NCBI GenBank assembly: GCA_002236755.2
Contig: NBZP02000006.1
Location: forward strand, 1,181,326-1,245,325
Source of the DNA: Dothistroma septosporum
Taxonomy: Eukaryota; Ascomycota; Dothideomycetes; Mycosphaerellales; Mycosphaerellaceae
Direction of reading: 5' to 3'
Length of the DNA: 64,000 bases
Each line of letters starts with the position of its first letter. The stretch's first letter is position 1. The notes beneath the pieces are model-generated. The model ran no database searches. It was not told where the DNA came from and worked only from the letters and a program-made list of their open reading frames with translations. A program made the position numbers and the translations under genes. Shown here one piece after another: positions 1-11,645 of the stretch.

Positions 1-114
1 GTAGCTCATTCACTGTCCTCAACTGCCTCGTAATGGAGGACTTTCCCAATACGGACAAGCTTTCAGTAGCTGTCTAACGCTCTGCCTACAAACGCTTCCC
101 TGTTTCAACAGCAT

Positions 115-696
115 TCACTTTTCATCAACCTCCCTGCCAGCGTGGAACAGCCATCGACGTCTCCACACTCCCACTCCGCCGACAACGCCGCCAGAATCTC
201 TACTCATTATGAGCACCTTCTTCCTCTCGTTCCACGGCATCGCATTCTCCTTCATCACATCCAATATATCGAACATCTTGGTTACAGAGTTCCGCAGCTC
301 CTCAACAGCGCATGAATCGTACACTTCATTGAGCCTCCCGACTTCGTGGTGGTAATGAGCCTCCAACCACTTGATCGCATTCTCCCACTTAGGATCAGCC
401 TCGTAGTCGTGCACTTCCGTCGAGATCTGAAGGCCATTGATCTGTCGTGTGAGAGCTGTCATGTTGGCCGGATCGAAACCGGGGCAGAGAACGTCGAAGG
501 TATACTCGAGGTAGTACATTGAGAAAGCCTCGGCGCGGATACGGGCGCAGGTCCTGAGGACGGATGGCTGGGCAACAGTACCTCGAGAGATCCAGACTCG
601 GGGCCCGTCATCGGTACTCCCTCTGGCAACGCGACCGCGGAGAAGCAGTCTGTAGGTCATGTTGCGTATCTCGCTAGGCAATTGCAAAGGCGGCAT
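115..696 (-). CDS. orphan protein with N-terminal LPSEIRN motif (2EXR/F-box-like)
   Basis: A single-exon frame of 193 residues. It opens with MPPLQLPSEIRNMTYRLLL and, about 40 residues later, has VLRTCARIRAEAFSMYY. This pairing of an LP-x-EIRN helix with a 'L-x-x-C-x-x-IR-x-EA' helix is what I know from the large families of 2EXR or F-box-like proteins that are expanded in Dothideomycetes. Their molecular role is mostly unknown, and a link to ubiquitin ligase adaptors is only assumed for some. The second half is charged and has no recognised domain. No signal peptide or membrane segment is visible. I took the first ATG of the frame, which lies directly before the conserved motif. The family call is fairly safe; function is unknown. 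Confidence 0.6.
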   Translation of the reverse strand: MPPLQLPSEIRNMTYRLLLRGRVARGSTDDGPRVWISRGTVAQPSVLRTCARIRAEAFSMYYLEYTFDVLCPGFDPANMTALTRQINGLQISTEVHDYEADPKWENAIKWLEAHYHHEVGRLNEVYDSCAVEELRNSVTKMFDILDVMKENAMPWNERKKVLIMSRDSGGVVGGVGVWRRRWLFHAGREVDEK

Positions 697-3600
697 GGTT
701 CCATGCTCTCGATGGCGGCTATAGTGTGCTCAATGTCGCGGAGGCGACGGGACAACAGCGACGAGGCTTGTATCCAAGACGGGATTCTTGCTGAGCGACG
801 ATGTCCTCAAAAGCTTACGCATGACCGAGTCCTCAAGGTAGCCAAAAGCATCAGACTTCACCCTTCTTAACCGCTGCTCTTTGATAGATGTTTCATCTGA
901 TATGTCACTTGCCCGTCAACCGTGAATAAGTATGTCGGCGAATAGCACTAGTTATTCCAGGATCAATAGACTGCAGAGCTTTCTTGGCCCAGTACATGAG
1001 CTCCCGCGCGAGTGCCCGAACAGGGGACTCAGCTGACCATCGAAGGCAAATTGCATATAAGCTCAAGAGTAGTGGCATCGGAATGAGTCGTGTGGCAGTT
1101 GTCTTCCACAATGACAGTGAGTGCACTTCGTGCGATCGGTGGACGCGATGCACCTCCGTTTGTTGACTTTAATTTGGAGGCAAGCCGTGGTATGCCTCAT
1201 GGTACGTCTTGCGGCGATGGCGGGAGCAGCGTAGACGACAGGACCGTGTTGTGTGATGGAGGATCCTGTTCGTCGAGAACCATTTGTGCGGAGGAGTATT
1301 GTTAATCTCGCAAAAAGTCGACATCTCAGCCACCACATGCACTTGCCAACAACTGGTAATCGTGCTGCACGGATGGCGTGAACGATGCGCCAAGTTGGTG
1401 ATGATGTATCGACAAGATGATGAAGATGGAAAGGGGACCGGACTTGCTTCTCTCCCCGGGCAGGCGCTAATTTTGTAATGGGTCAGCGCGAGTAAAAATT
1501 GGTCGCCCGTGAGAGTGTTATCAATGCTTTCTCGGTGGCTGTGTGAATACAAGTACCACGGCACCACAGATGCCTGTTTTCAAGAGCAGATGCCAGACGC
1601 AGAAGCTACGTGAAGTACCAAACAAAACTTTTCAGACAATTTCCATGGCGCACTAGACCGAGAGCTGCTTTGACCGCCCAGCAAACAAAAAGGAAGCTGC
1701 AACAAGTTGGACGCACGGCGACTATACGATTGTTAGGCTTCGGCTAATCTGAGCATGACGGTCCATATATTCTTACCTCGAACGCCGGACCACCTCTAGC
1801 TTAGCCATTCTACGTTGTAGAAGAATGCTAAAGAGGTATTATACCACTAAACCATGCGCCCGTAGCTGACAACCGAAGTACTCGGTTTTGAATATAATAG
1901 TAATATTGCCAGCGCTAAAATGAGGTTCGAATAGAGCCGACTTGTGCCGTGGAATCTGCCTGCGGCTTTGGAATCTTGGCTGGATTTAATTCTCCACAGG
2001 TTCGGAACCTTCTCATTCTCTTCCGACGACGGTGGACAGTAATTGACCACATCTTATTGAGGACGAACAGATAATGGAAATTTGCTTTTGCTTCGCATTG
2101 TTACAACGTCAGAGCTGATTTGGTATGCACAATACCCCAGGGGATCTCGAGTTCAGGCAGATATCATCGGAACCTGAAGTCCTGTACACGGCTGGAATAC
2201 TCTGTTTTCCAGCATTTGCCGGCATGACGTCGCCCGTCAGCATGACCGTTCACGTAACAGACTGTCGTTCGACAGGCGCAAAGAGGTTGAAGTGATCAGA
2301 GGACATACTCTCGAAGCTTAGAAGATACGAGCTGTTCATGAGCTGGCGAATGAAGAATTATCTCGAGAAGTAGATTGGACTGTGCTTGCATGCTCAGTTC
2401 ATGCCAAGTGCTGGTCAACAACACGGCCGCTTCGGATCGGAAATCGCTTGCTACCAAAGGACATTGGTCGATCCAGACGGTACGTTGCCTGATCCGGGTC
2501 ATCCGCATCAGAAATCAGAGCACGGCACAGGACCCGAGGCGGTCTGAGACGCGCAACACATAACCTCAGCTGCGATCACTTTCCCGCTCATCGTTCAGAA
2601 GAGGGTTGTCAGGGCATAGACAGTGAGTTCCAATCGTCGGCGTTTCGGTGAGACCGTCTCTGATACGGATGTCGAGGTTAGAAGACCAGTCAATATCGAA
2701 GCGGTGATTTTGTAGAGTCAGGATTTGATATGTGCTACGTCCTTCCTTTCACAGCCCACCACTCGCGCGCACCAATTCGTGGTCAGTGAAGCTATGACAC
2801 CCAGCTCAGTCTCCTTTGTTGTGACATTGAAGAAACCCTTCAGTTCGGCGCGATGGAAGACGAGGTTACTCTTGTCGCTGCGGATCGTAAAGTGAAGAAT
2901 CAACCACGCTGTGCTGAGACAGTCGAAGGGTCGCCCTTCCAGAAACGTTGCCTCATTACCGCACGTAGACTGGAACCCGTACTTGAGGTCGCGAGACCGA
3001 TCGGCTCTGTCACATGTGTAGTCTCTTCACCGGCGACTGCCCGAATGACTTTCACGTGAGATCTACCAACAGCCCGTAGAATGGATCATGCATCTTGGAC
3101 CTTGCTGGGTGAAGGCTTCGGCACAATGAGCTGCCGATGGCAGTTGGATACATGGCTGACTGTGCTTAGATGCTGTCCGGTGTCGTACAAAGATTCGTAG
3201 CCCATTCCATGGCCAGTGAAATCATCGGCACTTATGGGACCCATCGCTCGCCGATTCCATGCACTTCGCTCGAATAACGACCATAGCCAGCGTATCGTGT
3301 GTGGTCTTGATGCACGCCCTACTGCAAGCTCTCCATATTGTCATTCTGTTTGAAGCTGGCGCGTGAGAGATGATTCACGTAGGCGAAATACGCCACCATG
3401 AGCCAGGCCATCTTCCTTAGCAAAACCCTTCACGCTGGCTTTCTTAGTTGCTTGCACGCCGTCAGGAGACGTCTGGGATGTCACGGTCACCGAAGCACAC
3501 TGTGTGTTAATCGACAGAGAATTCACCTAGCCATGGGATCAGCGACCATGCTAACCAGCCTGGTGCGACTGAGCTCAATGCCACCCTTGGTCGAAGCAAC

Positions 3601-5001
3601 CGACAAGCCCGAGCAGCTTGCAACGCCAGCCACATAAATCTGTATCGAGGGCAACCTGGTGGCGATCTGTGGTTGCCTGCCAACACTCCTACCTTGTCTT
3701 CCACATGTTGCTCCAAGACTTATCGGACACACACGCCTCCGGGAGCAACAGCAGGAGGCATGAGACCGAGAGTGGGTCATCTGCGATGTCCAATGTGGAA
3801 AGTTCCAAACGATGCATGCGGAGTCATGGGCGTAAGGGCCAGTATGGCTTGTAAGGAGGGATTGTGGGCTGAGACGATGGATGGCAATTATGCATAGTGA
3901 ACGCCACAACGCCAGCTGCAAGCGCGTCGCCACTATCGACACGAGCGATATGAAGGCTGGTGAGCATGTCGAAAGGCCACCCACACCGCCGCGGCCAGGC
4001 AGAAGCCACAGCCAGTTGTATCGCGACGCCGATCCTCTGTGAGCTCCGGATTGGCCGTCCGGTTGGTATTATTCGAGATTGCCGCAAGTGCGCTTCTTTG
4101 GAGGCTTATCGCAAAGAGCCACCAAGGCCATGAAGGATCGCAAGATTACTGGGCTGCCTATTGATACGAAGATCAGCTCGGCTGGCTGGGGTGGTCGTGG
4201 TGTATCATCTGAGCAAGACCTCCCAGATGATTTGCTTGTTCCCGTCAGGCCGCACAGAGCTGAGGTGAGTGCACAAGCGAGGACTGCAAGTCATCTCTCT
4301 GCTTCGTACTGCGCCAATCGTTTCAGTACAGTCGGGTTGGGGTTTGGCAGATGGACCAATCTCGTGGCCTCAGTACTACCTTCCCGTTGTAGACAAGGCG
4401 ATGGGAAACTTTGTGCAACGTGTGAAGTTGGCGTTGCGATCGCATCGCACTAGGATCGCGCGTCCAATCATGGACTGTTTGCAGAGTCGCTGGCCGCCGT
4501 ACGTTGCTGTGTAGGTGATAGCGCCATGTCGCCATGAGACTGGTTGCTCTTCTAGGCATGCCGTACCGACCGAGTTTGCCGTTCAGCAAGCTGGTGGCTT
4601 TCTCGGTCGGGCGTCCCGAGGTCGTGCAGCACGACAGCAGCTTCGTGATTGGCGGGCTCTACCGATGGTACAGCTCGCCACGCTGCATTCGCCTGCGCTA
4701 GAAGCACGCTAGACGCCGCTGTGACCTCTTTTTGTGGACTGTTCCGTGCGAGGTTGCGATAAGGTGTTGTTTCAAGCATTTTCTTGGTAGAGGAGGGGGA
4801 GGAGGAGGCGCTTGGCAGAGAAGTGCCTCGACTTGCCGCTGCCGTGGTTCCACCTGTGTCCACGCTAGCACGACTAAGGAAAGGCTGGCTCGGTGTTGCA
4901 AAAGTCTCGAACTTCATATCGGAGCACCGCGAATCAGGAAACATGCAGAGGTGATCGCGTGAGGACCTATATAGTCGCCGCGCTGGTAGCTGCCCCTCGC
5001 G
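697..5001. other. gene-poor interval
   Basis: About 4.3 kb with only short overlapping frames in all six phases and no run that reads like a conserved protein. It holds one tRNA-like locus (separate entry). A G-rich tract near 4790 and a CT/GA-rich stretch just before 5002 probably belong to the promoter and leader of the peptide transporter. Frames such as 3523-3984 (-) and 4079-4453 (+) were read and show no family features. Decayed coding sequence is possible but could not be demonstrated. Confidence 0.4.
1751..1859 (-). tRNA. tRNA-like locus with glycine-type 5' half, expanded anticodon and T arms
   Basis: Read on the minus strand, the element starts GCGCATGGTTTAGTGGTATA, which matches a glycine-type tRNA 5' half and contains a good A box (TGGTTTAGTGG). 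The 5' acceptor GCGCATG can pair with CATGCTC at the 3' end at 6 of 7 positions. A six-pair stem (ACCTCT/AGAGGT) follows the D arm, but its loop is a long hairpin with TTCTAC/GTAGAA and TTAGC/GCTAA pairings, so an intron-like insert is likely. The T arm has GTTCGA but its loop is stretched to about 20 nt before GGACC. The anticodon cannot be fixed (AGC is one reading). It may be a decayed tRNA gene or an unusual one. Confidence 0.35.
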
Positions 5002-7079
5002 ATGGGGACCATCCGCAATCTTTTCGCCGCTGGTCGAGGCTCATCAGCACCTGATCGCGGACAGTACGAACTCGTTGACAACATGGCCGAGCGAGAGGGC
5101 GTTCTGGCGCAGTTCCATGCAACGGAAGTCGAGCCACGGGCTTCCATCGCTGGCCACAATGTGCACGACATGGCTGGCGGGGAGGAAGCTCGGGACACCA
5201 TGACCAAGAGCGAAGCTGCCTATGATGCCGCCAGTCTGAGCTCATCGAACGCCAGTGAGCCTACTGAAGAGGAGAAGAGAACTCTCCGCAAGATCGCCGA
5301 CAGCCTGCCCTGGACGATTTTTCTGGTGGCGCTTGTCGAGCTTTGCGAAAGATTCACCTACTACGGTCTCTCGGGTCCCTTCCAGAACTACATTAGCAAC
5401 AGCTACCACGACCCGAATGGACTTCCTGGCGCAATCGGCTTGAACCAGAGCGGAGCTACAGGATTGACCAACTTCTTCCAATTCTGGTACGTAGTTGGAG
5501 GACGGTCTCAGGGTCGACTGGGACAGTCGCGTCATACTGGCGTCCAGTAACGGCTGTTGAGACATTGACGCTCGCCTCTCGAGTATAGCTAACAGCGCTA
5601 TTTGCAGGTGCTACGTCACTCCTGTGGGCGGTGCTATCATCGCGGATCAATATCTCGGGAAATACTGGACGATTTTCTGGGCTGCCATCATCTACATCTT
5701 TGGAATTTTGATTCTTTTCCTGACTTCGCTGCCGGTGGCAATCGAAAATGGCGCAGCGCTGGGAGGCCTCGTCACGGCCATGGTGGTCATCGGCCTTGGC
5801 ACAGGCGGCATCAAATCTAATGTTTCCCCAATGATCGCAGAGCAATATCGATCGACCAAACCTTTCATACGAGTGCTGAAGTCTGGAGAGCGGGTCATCG
5901 TGGATCCCGCCGTCACCATTCAGAGAATTTACATGATATTCTATCTCTGTAAGTGTACCTGTAGCATGTCTCGATTTTGTTTACACGTTGTGCTAATACG
6001 TGGCTGCTCTAGGCATCAACGTTGGCTCGCTGTCCTCCATCGCTACCACCGAAATGGAGCTGCATACAGGCTTCTGGACCGCTTACCTGCTTTGTCTTTG
6101 CATGTTCTTCGTCGGCCTGGCTGTACTTATAGCGGGAAAGAAGACCTACGTCATGCGTCCACCGAAGGGTTCCGTCATTCCCAACGCACTGAAGGTCTGC
6201 TGGATCGGTTTGACCAAGAAGAGCCTCGATGCCGCCAAGCCAGAGTATCTCGAGGAGACCACGGGCCGACAAGGAGGAGGTGTTCCGTGGGATGGCTTGT
6301 TCGTCGAGGAAGTGCGACGTGCTCTCGTTGCGTGCAAGGTCTTTTTATTCTACCCTATCTACTGGGTCGTCTACGGCCAGATGATCAACAACTTCATCTC
6401 TCAGGCTGGCCAAATGCAACTCCACGGCATTCCGAACGACATCATGCAGAACATCGACCCGATCACGATCATCATCTTTATCCCGATTTGCGATCGTCTA
6501 TTCTACCCCTTCCTCCGCAAGATTGGGATTCCCTTCAAGCCAATCACAAGGATCACCTGGGGATTCCTTCTCGGTGCAGCTTCAATGGCGTACGCCGCGG
6601 GCATCCAGAAATTGATCTATGAGTCGGGTCCCTGTTATGAGGCACCCGGTGCCTGTCCTGCTGCGAAGCAACCAGACGGCACATATGCACCCAACAACGT
6701 GCATGTCGCCATTCAGACCCCCGCTTACCTGCTCATCGGCTTGTCTGAGATCTTTGCCAGCATCACGGGACTGGAGTATGCCTTCACCAAAGCGCCGCCA
6801 AGCATGAAGTCATTCATCATGAGCATGTTCCTGCTCACCAACGCCTTCGGTGCAGCTCTTGGAGCTGCGTTGTCGCCCACCGCAGTGGACCCGAAGCTGC
6901 TGTGGATGTACACTGGACTTGCAGCCTCATGTTTCGTGGCCGGTTGCCTGTTCTGGATGATTTATCGGAAATTAAATTACACCGAGGAATCGATGAACGA
7001 GCTTGAGCAGTACGGCGAAAAAGCAGTCCCCGTCAATGAGGCCCGAAGCGCAGCAGTCGGAGAACTTGACAACGTTTGA
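5002..7079 (+). CDS. PTR2/POT family proton-coupled oligopeptide transporter
   Basis: Three exons, 5002-5486, 5608-5948 and 6013-7079, give 630 residues, normal for fungal PTR2 proteins. It is a major-facilitator carrier that imports di- and tripeptides with protons at the plasma membrane. Family hallmarks are visible: LVELCERFTYYGLSGPFQNY in the first helix, then across splice 1 FFQFWCYVTPVGGAI followed by ADQYLGKY, then GLGTGGIKSNVSPMIAEQY, SGERVIVDPAVT, and across splice 2 FYLCINVGSLSSIATTEME. The C-terminal half has IYWVVYGQM, GIPNDIMQNIDPI, EIFASITGLEYAFTKAPPSM and a final helix with FWMIYRKLNY. The first 90 or so residues are hydrophilic. Both introns have GTACGT or GTAAGT donors and preserve frame exactly. 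A decayed relative lies at 26110-27154. Confidence 0.95.
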
Positions 7080-8844
7080 GCGGAAAGGCACTGTGTCCAC
7101 TGTACTGAATCGATAGCGATAACAAGCAGAAGCTCGAACACGATCGCACTGTCCCTCGCTATCACCGCGTTCTCGGAAAGGTAGGTTCGAACGCTCGCTA
7201 GTAAATCCTCAAGGATGCGAGCAACGCCTTTAGACAAAAGAGACGGCCCTCAGTTCAAGAGTTCCAGTATCTCTTGATTGCTACGAGGGCGACAGTATGC
7301 TGTAGTAGATGCTCAAGAAGCGGAAGCATCGTAACGCGCTCTGCGTCAGATAAACTGATACTGGCGAAGGCATCGTGAACGCATCGCGAAACTTGATATT
7401 GCTAGCTTATTTCAGAAGCGCGGCGGCCATTCTTTCTGTCCACAGCCCTCTTGAGCGCATCCTCAGCTCGTCAGCTTGGCTATAGCTGAACAATGCCACC
7501 ACGACCACGACATTTCTGCACTTCCATCGTGAATGTCGCCGTCAACGTCAGCACCTCTAGACCGATGTGGCCTCACAAAATACCGAAGATCTAAGACGAC
7601 CTACATCGTTCCCAGAATCCACCTTCCTTGCAAACATCGTCATCCGCCCCAGTGGTCACCGTGGATGCAGACCCAGAACCGCCGGCGGGTGCTTGAAACG
7701 CCTGCTGAAGGTCTACGTGAATTCATGCAAGGCATGCTCGAGTTGCATGAGACAGTCATTGACAGGAATGAGCAAAGCAAGGCTCTTATACAGAAGAGAG
7801 CAGCACCTCGATTGGCGATCTGCCAGCTGTGGTAGCGCTGAAATGAGAATGGAGCTTGGCTTGAGAGATGGGACTGACGAGGCGCATACCATTAGACAGG
7901 GCACATTCACGCATACGACCACTCACGAAGAAGTCAACCAGATAGATAGATCCCGGTCCAGTGGCTCCGGAAGAGGAGCTTTGTTGCATGGGCGCTGCTT
8001 AGATTTCTCACGTGCGGCTGGACGAGCTCTGACAGGGTAGGATGGTCAATTCCCATGCTGTCGAAAAGATGACCGGTCGTGAATGAGGCTTTGTCATGTC
8101 GTGAGTGTCTGCGTTCGAGGGGAAGAGTGAACAGGCTCGATGACGGTTACCTCTTGATGAGTCGGCGCGTCTGTGCAAGGGCCGTAAGGTGGCAAGACCA
8201 GAACCTATGTCCTTGCTGTCGTTTGCAGAGTCTCCAACTTTCTCATGTTCCCGTCTGGCGACTGTCACTCCGACATGTGATGTGCCGTCTTTTGCTGAAT
8301 TCGCACATCGACTCCCAACAGCTGTACACGAATGAGAGGCACAGCGCGTTCTATTTCAGTTGGCCGAGGCCCGCTCCTTCCGCCTCACGTGCATCCTCCA
8401 TGCATCTCACTGGAGATGTCATGCTCCTGCGACCACTACGTACATGAGATCACTGCTGGGATGAGTGTCGACAATATAGTCGCGACCAACAAACCCGGAG
8501 TGACGTGACATCAGCCTTCCGAGCACATGGCTTCCTCGCCAAGTTCGTGACCTGTGAGTTGTTGACGAGAACTCAATTTTGAGATCAAATCGGCCATGGC
8601 GCTCTCTAGCGCAGAAGCCACCTGCACGAATGTGGCATCCCGTCTTCCTACCATTTTGCGAGTGTTTACTCGGTTTATTACCTCGCCTCCTGCGTCCCCA
8701 GTAGCCACAGATCTGTAGACAGTGCTGTTACTGCCCACAATCCCAGCGAGAAAGACAAGTCAACAGTATCGATGGCCATGGCCTTGGCTTAGCATCGTCT
8801 TTGACACAGATGGATCAGTGCGCCTAGCTCGGACGCAAGACAAC
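7080..8844. other. intergenic region upstream of the GH3 gene
   Basis: No convincing gene. A frame at 7533-7835 (+) contains a short helix-rich stretch (residues around LREFMQGMLELHETVIDRNE) overlapped by another open frame at 7567-8040. Neither shows a known family, and both are probably chance or remnants. The frame of the beta-glucosidase is open upstream to 8722, but that extension lacks a signal peptide, so 8722-8844 is treated as leader. Confidence 0.4.
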
Positions 8845-11430
8845 ATGACGCGCATCTGGGTCGCGTGCGCCCTGGCTTTTAACCTCCAAGAAGCATGCTC
8901 ACAAACACCCAGCGCCTGCTCAGTATCAGTACCCGCCATCGAAGCACCACCAATTGCAAGCATCATTGGACAGACTGGAATTGTACCAGAGAATCTGGTC
9001 AATGCTGCTGCAGCGGTCTTGGTAGGTATTGCAAACACAAACCACCAAGAGATCGCTGGTGCCCTGAACAAGACTGGCATCGATCCTCGGAAGCGTTGTG
9101 ACCCATCACAATTCTACGACTATGGCCATTCACCTGCGGTCTACCCATCGCCAGAAGGAAGCGGAGATGGCGCATGGGCGAATGCCTACGCTCAAGCCAA
9201 AGCTCTTGTGGCGCAGATGAGCAGCGAGGAGAAGAATGCTATAGTCTCGCCCGCAAACGACACACAAGGCTGCTCTGGGTTCACTGGCAATGTCTCGCGG
9301 CTGAACTTCCCTGGCTTGTGCCTCAACGATGCATCAAGCGGACCTCGGCTGAGTGATAATGCAAAGGTCAATGGATATCCTGCTGGTCTATCTGTCGGGG
9401 CTAGCTGGGACAAAGGCTTGGCGTGGGAGCGAGCGAACTACATCGGCAAGGAGTTCAAGGCGAAAGGGATCAATGTTGCTCTAGGACCTGTCGTGGGTCC
9501 GCTAGGGCGAATCGCTAAAGGTGGAAGAAACTGGGAGGGTTTCTCCAACGATCCATACCTCGCAGGCTCTCTGGTCGAGCCCACTGTTCAAGGTCTCCAG
9601 CAGTCTGTGGTATCCTGTGTCAAGCACTTCATCACGAATGAGCAAGAAACGAATCGCAACCCGTTCTTGCAAGGACTCCTCCAGCCTATCGGCATAAACC
9701 TGAACAACTCTGTGTCATCGAACTTGGACGATCGTACGATGCACGAGCTCTATCTCTGGCCATTCTACGATGCCGTCAAAGCTGGTGCTGGTTCGGTGAT
9801 GTGCTCGTACAATCGCATCAACAACAGCCACGGATGCCAGAACAGTGCAACTCTAAACGGCTTGCTAAAGACCGAGCTCGGATTCAACGGTTTCGTAGTT
9901 TCAGACTGGTACGCCCAACACACTGGCATTGCGAGCGCGGACGCAGGTATGGATATGGTCATGCCGTCCGGTCTGTATTGGGGCAACGATCAGCTTGCTA
10001 CCGCGGTCAGCAACGGATCTCTGAATGCGACTCGTCTCGACGATATGGCTACACGTGTTCTGGCTTCTTGGTATCGATACGCCCCCTTCACTAGTCCCGG
10101 TGTCAAAGCCAACAACGCTACGGATGCTCGTATAGCTGCAGCAGAGCAGATACTCTTTCAATCTGCTGTAGAGGGGCATGTCTTGGTCAAGAATGATAAG
10201 GGTGCACTCCCGCTGAGGAAACCCTCTGCTTTGTCGCTATTCGGGTGGGATTCCATCAGTGAAGACAACACATCGGCATCACAACCAGATCTGTATCCGG
10301 TCTCGCTGGCCAACACACAGAAATACATCAACGGCGATGACTTTGGAAGCCTGCAATACCTCGAGTTCGGCGCCTCAGTAATGCCAGCCGGAAGCTCAAT
10401 CCCGGAGATTGCGTTTAATGGGACGATTATCAGCGGTGGTGGATCTGGCGGTATCACTCCTGCGTCGATGGTCTCACCTTACGACGCGATCAAGCGGGAG
10501 ACAGAGATTGACGGAACAAGACTGTACACCGACTTCGTCTCTCAGAATCCTACGGTACAGCCAAGCGACGCATGCTTGGTCCTGATCAACGCGCAATCTT
10601 CCGAGACAGCCGATCGCAGCACGCTAGCCGACGAATATTCCGACAAATTGGTCGCAAATGTCGCATCGAAGTGCAGCAACACCATCGTGGTAATCCACAA
10701 CGCTGGCGTCCGTCTGGTCGACCGCTGGATCGAGCACCCGAATGTCACAGCCGCCATCTACGCCCATCTTCCTGGCCAAGCATCCGGCGACGCCCTCGTC
10801 GAGATCCTATACGGCCGCCAAGCTCCCTCCGGCCGTCTGCCCTACACTGTAGCCAAGCAAGAATCCGACTATGGTATGCTTCTGAACGCGACCCTGCCCG
10901 ACGCTCAGAATCCTCAATACTCGCAATCAAACTTCACAGAGGGCGTTCACATCGACTACCGATACTTCATCAAGCAAAACATTATTCCGCGCTTCGCCTT
11001 TGGTTACGGCTTGACATACACCACATTCTCATACTCAAATCTCAGCATCACCCTCCACGATCATGTCAATGCCTCCCTCATACCTCCAGACGCCGGGACG
11101 AAGGCACCCGAGGGCGGTCTTGTGAGTCTGTACGACGATATCGCCACCGCAAGCGTGACAGTGAGGAATGTTGGGAGTGTAGCGGCGGCGGAGGTGGCGC
11201 AGCTGTATCTTGGTATTCCAAACAGTGGAGTTCAGAAGGCGTTAAGAGGTTTTGAGAAGCATTGGATTCAGCCCGGTGCGTCTGCGAGCTATAGTTTTCC
11301 GCTTAGAAGGAGGGACTTGAGTATGTGGGATACGCAGAAGCAGCAGTGGGCGTTGCAGGAGGGGGAGTATGAGGTGTTCGTAGGGAAGAGTGTGTTGGAC
11401 ATTTGTCTGGCGGGGAAGTTCAAAGTGTAA
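8845..11430 (+). CDS. secreted GH3 family beta-glucosidase
   Basis: An intronless gene of 861 residues, the usual size for fungal GH3 enzymes with a C-terminal fibronectin-III-like domain. It should release glucose from cello-oligosaccharides and other beta-glucosides outside the cell. I chose the ATG at 8845 because MTRIWVACALAF starts a plausible signal peptide, whereas the open frame before it is unlike one. The (alpha/beta)8 domain has GPVVGPLGR, GRNWEGFSNDPYLAG, CVKHFITNEQETNR and GFVVSDWYAQHTG, in which Asp354 is the expected nucleophile. The second domain has PGQASGDALVEILYG and GRLPYT. The end, from about residue 780, has VRNVGSVAAAEVAQLY and LRGFEKHWIQPG, typical of the FnIII-like domain. 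Several N-x-S/T sites fit a secreted glycoprotein. Substrate range cannot be told from sequence. Confidence 0.95.
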   Translation: MTRIWVACALAFNLQEACSQTPSACSVSVPAIEAPPIASIIGQTGIVPENLVNAAAAVLVGIANTNHQEIAGALNKTGIDPRKRCDPSQFYDYGHSPAVYPSPEGSGDGAWANAYAQAKALVAQMSSEEKNAIVSPANDTQGCSGFTGNVSRLNFPGLCLNDASSGPRLSDNAKVNGYPAGLSVGASWDKGLAWERANYIGKEFKAKGINVALGPVVGPLGRIAKGGRNWEGFSNDPYLAGSLVEPTVQGLQQSVVSCVKHFITNEQETNRNPFLQGLLQPIGINLNNSVSSNLDDRTMHELYLWPFYDAVKAGAGSVMCSYNRINNSHGCQNSATLNGLLKTELGFNGFVVSDWYAQHTGIASADAGMDMVMPSGLYWGNDQLATAVSNGSLNATRLDDMATRVLASWYRYAPFTSPGVKANNATDARIAAAEQILFQSAVEGHVLVKNDKGALPLRKPSALSLFGWDSISEDNTSASQPDLYPVSLANTQKYINGDDFGSLQYLEFGASVMPAGSSIPEIAFNGTIISGGGSGGITPASMVSPYDAIKRETEIDGTRLYTDFVSQNPTVQPSDACLVLINAQSSETADRSTLADEYSDKLVANVASKCSNTIVVIHNAGVRLVDRWIEHPNVTAAIYAHLPGQASGDALVEILYGRQAPSGRLPYTVAKQESDYGMLLNATLPDAQNPQYSQSNFTEGVHIDYRYFIKQNIIPRFAFGYGLTYTTFSYSNLSITLHDHVNASLIPPDAGTKAPEGGLVSLYDDIATASVTVRNVGSVAAAEVAQLYLGIPNSGVQKALRGFEKHWIQPGASASYSFPLRRRDLSMWDTQKQQWALQEGEYEVFVGKSVLDICLAGKFKV

Positions 11431-11645
11431 CCATCGAGAGAGTATCGTCGGATAGGACAGACATGACGGCAATACACGCATTTTATCGAGAGCTCTCTGG
11501 TCTGAAATGTCGAGTTAAGCCTAAAGCGTCTGGACTCGAGCCTGCAGATGAGCCTGATCTAAGTAAGACAAATGTCAGCTTGTGCTGGCTCACGAAACGC
11601 GCTGCTCGAAACGATGCTCGTGAACCTCACGCTTCACCAAAGATA

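Noticed and set aside
10572..11255. Plus-strand frame of 227 codons, Arg/Ser/His-rich
   Set aside because: It lies entirely inside the GH3 gene in another frame.
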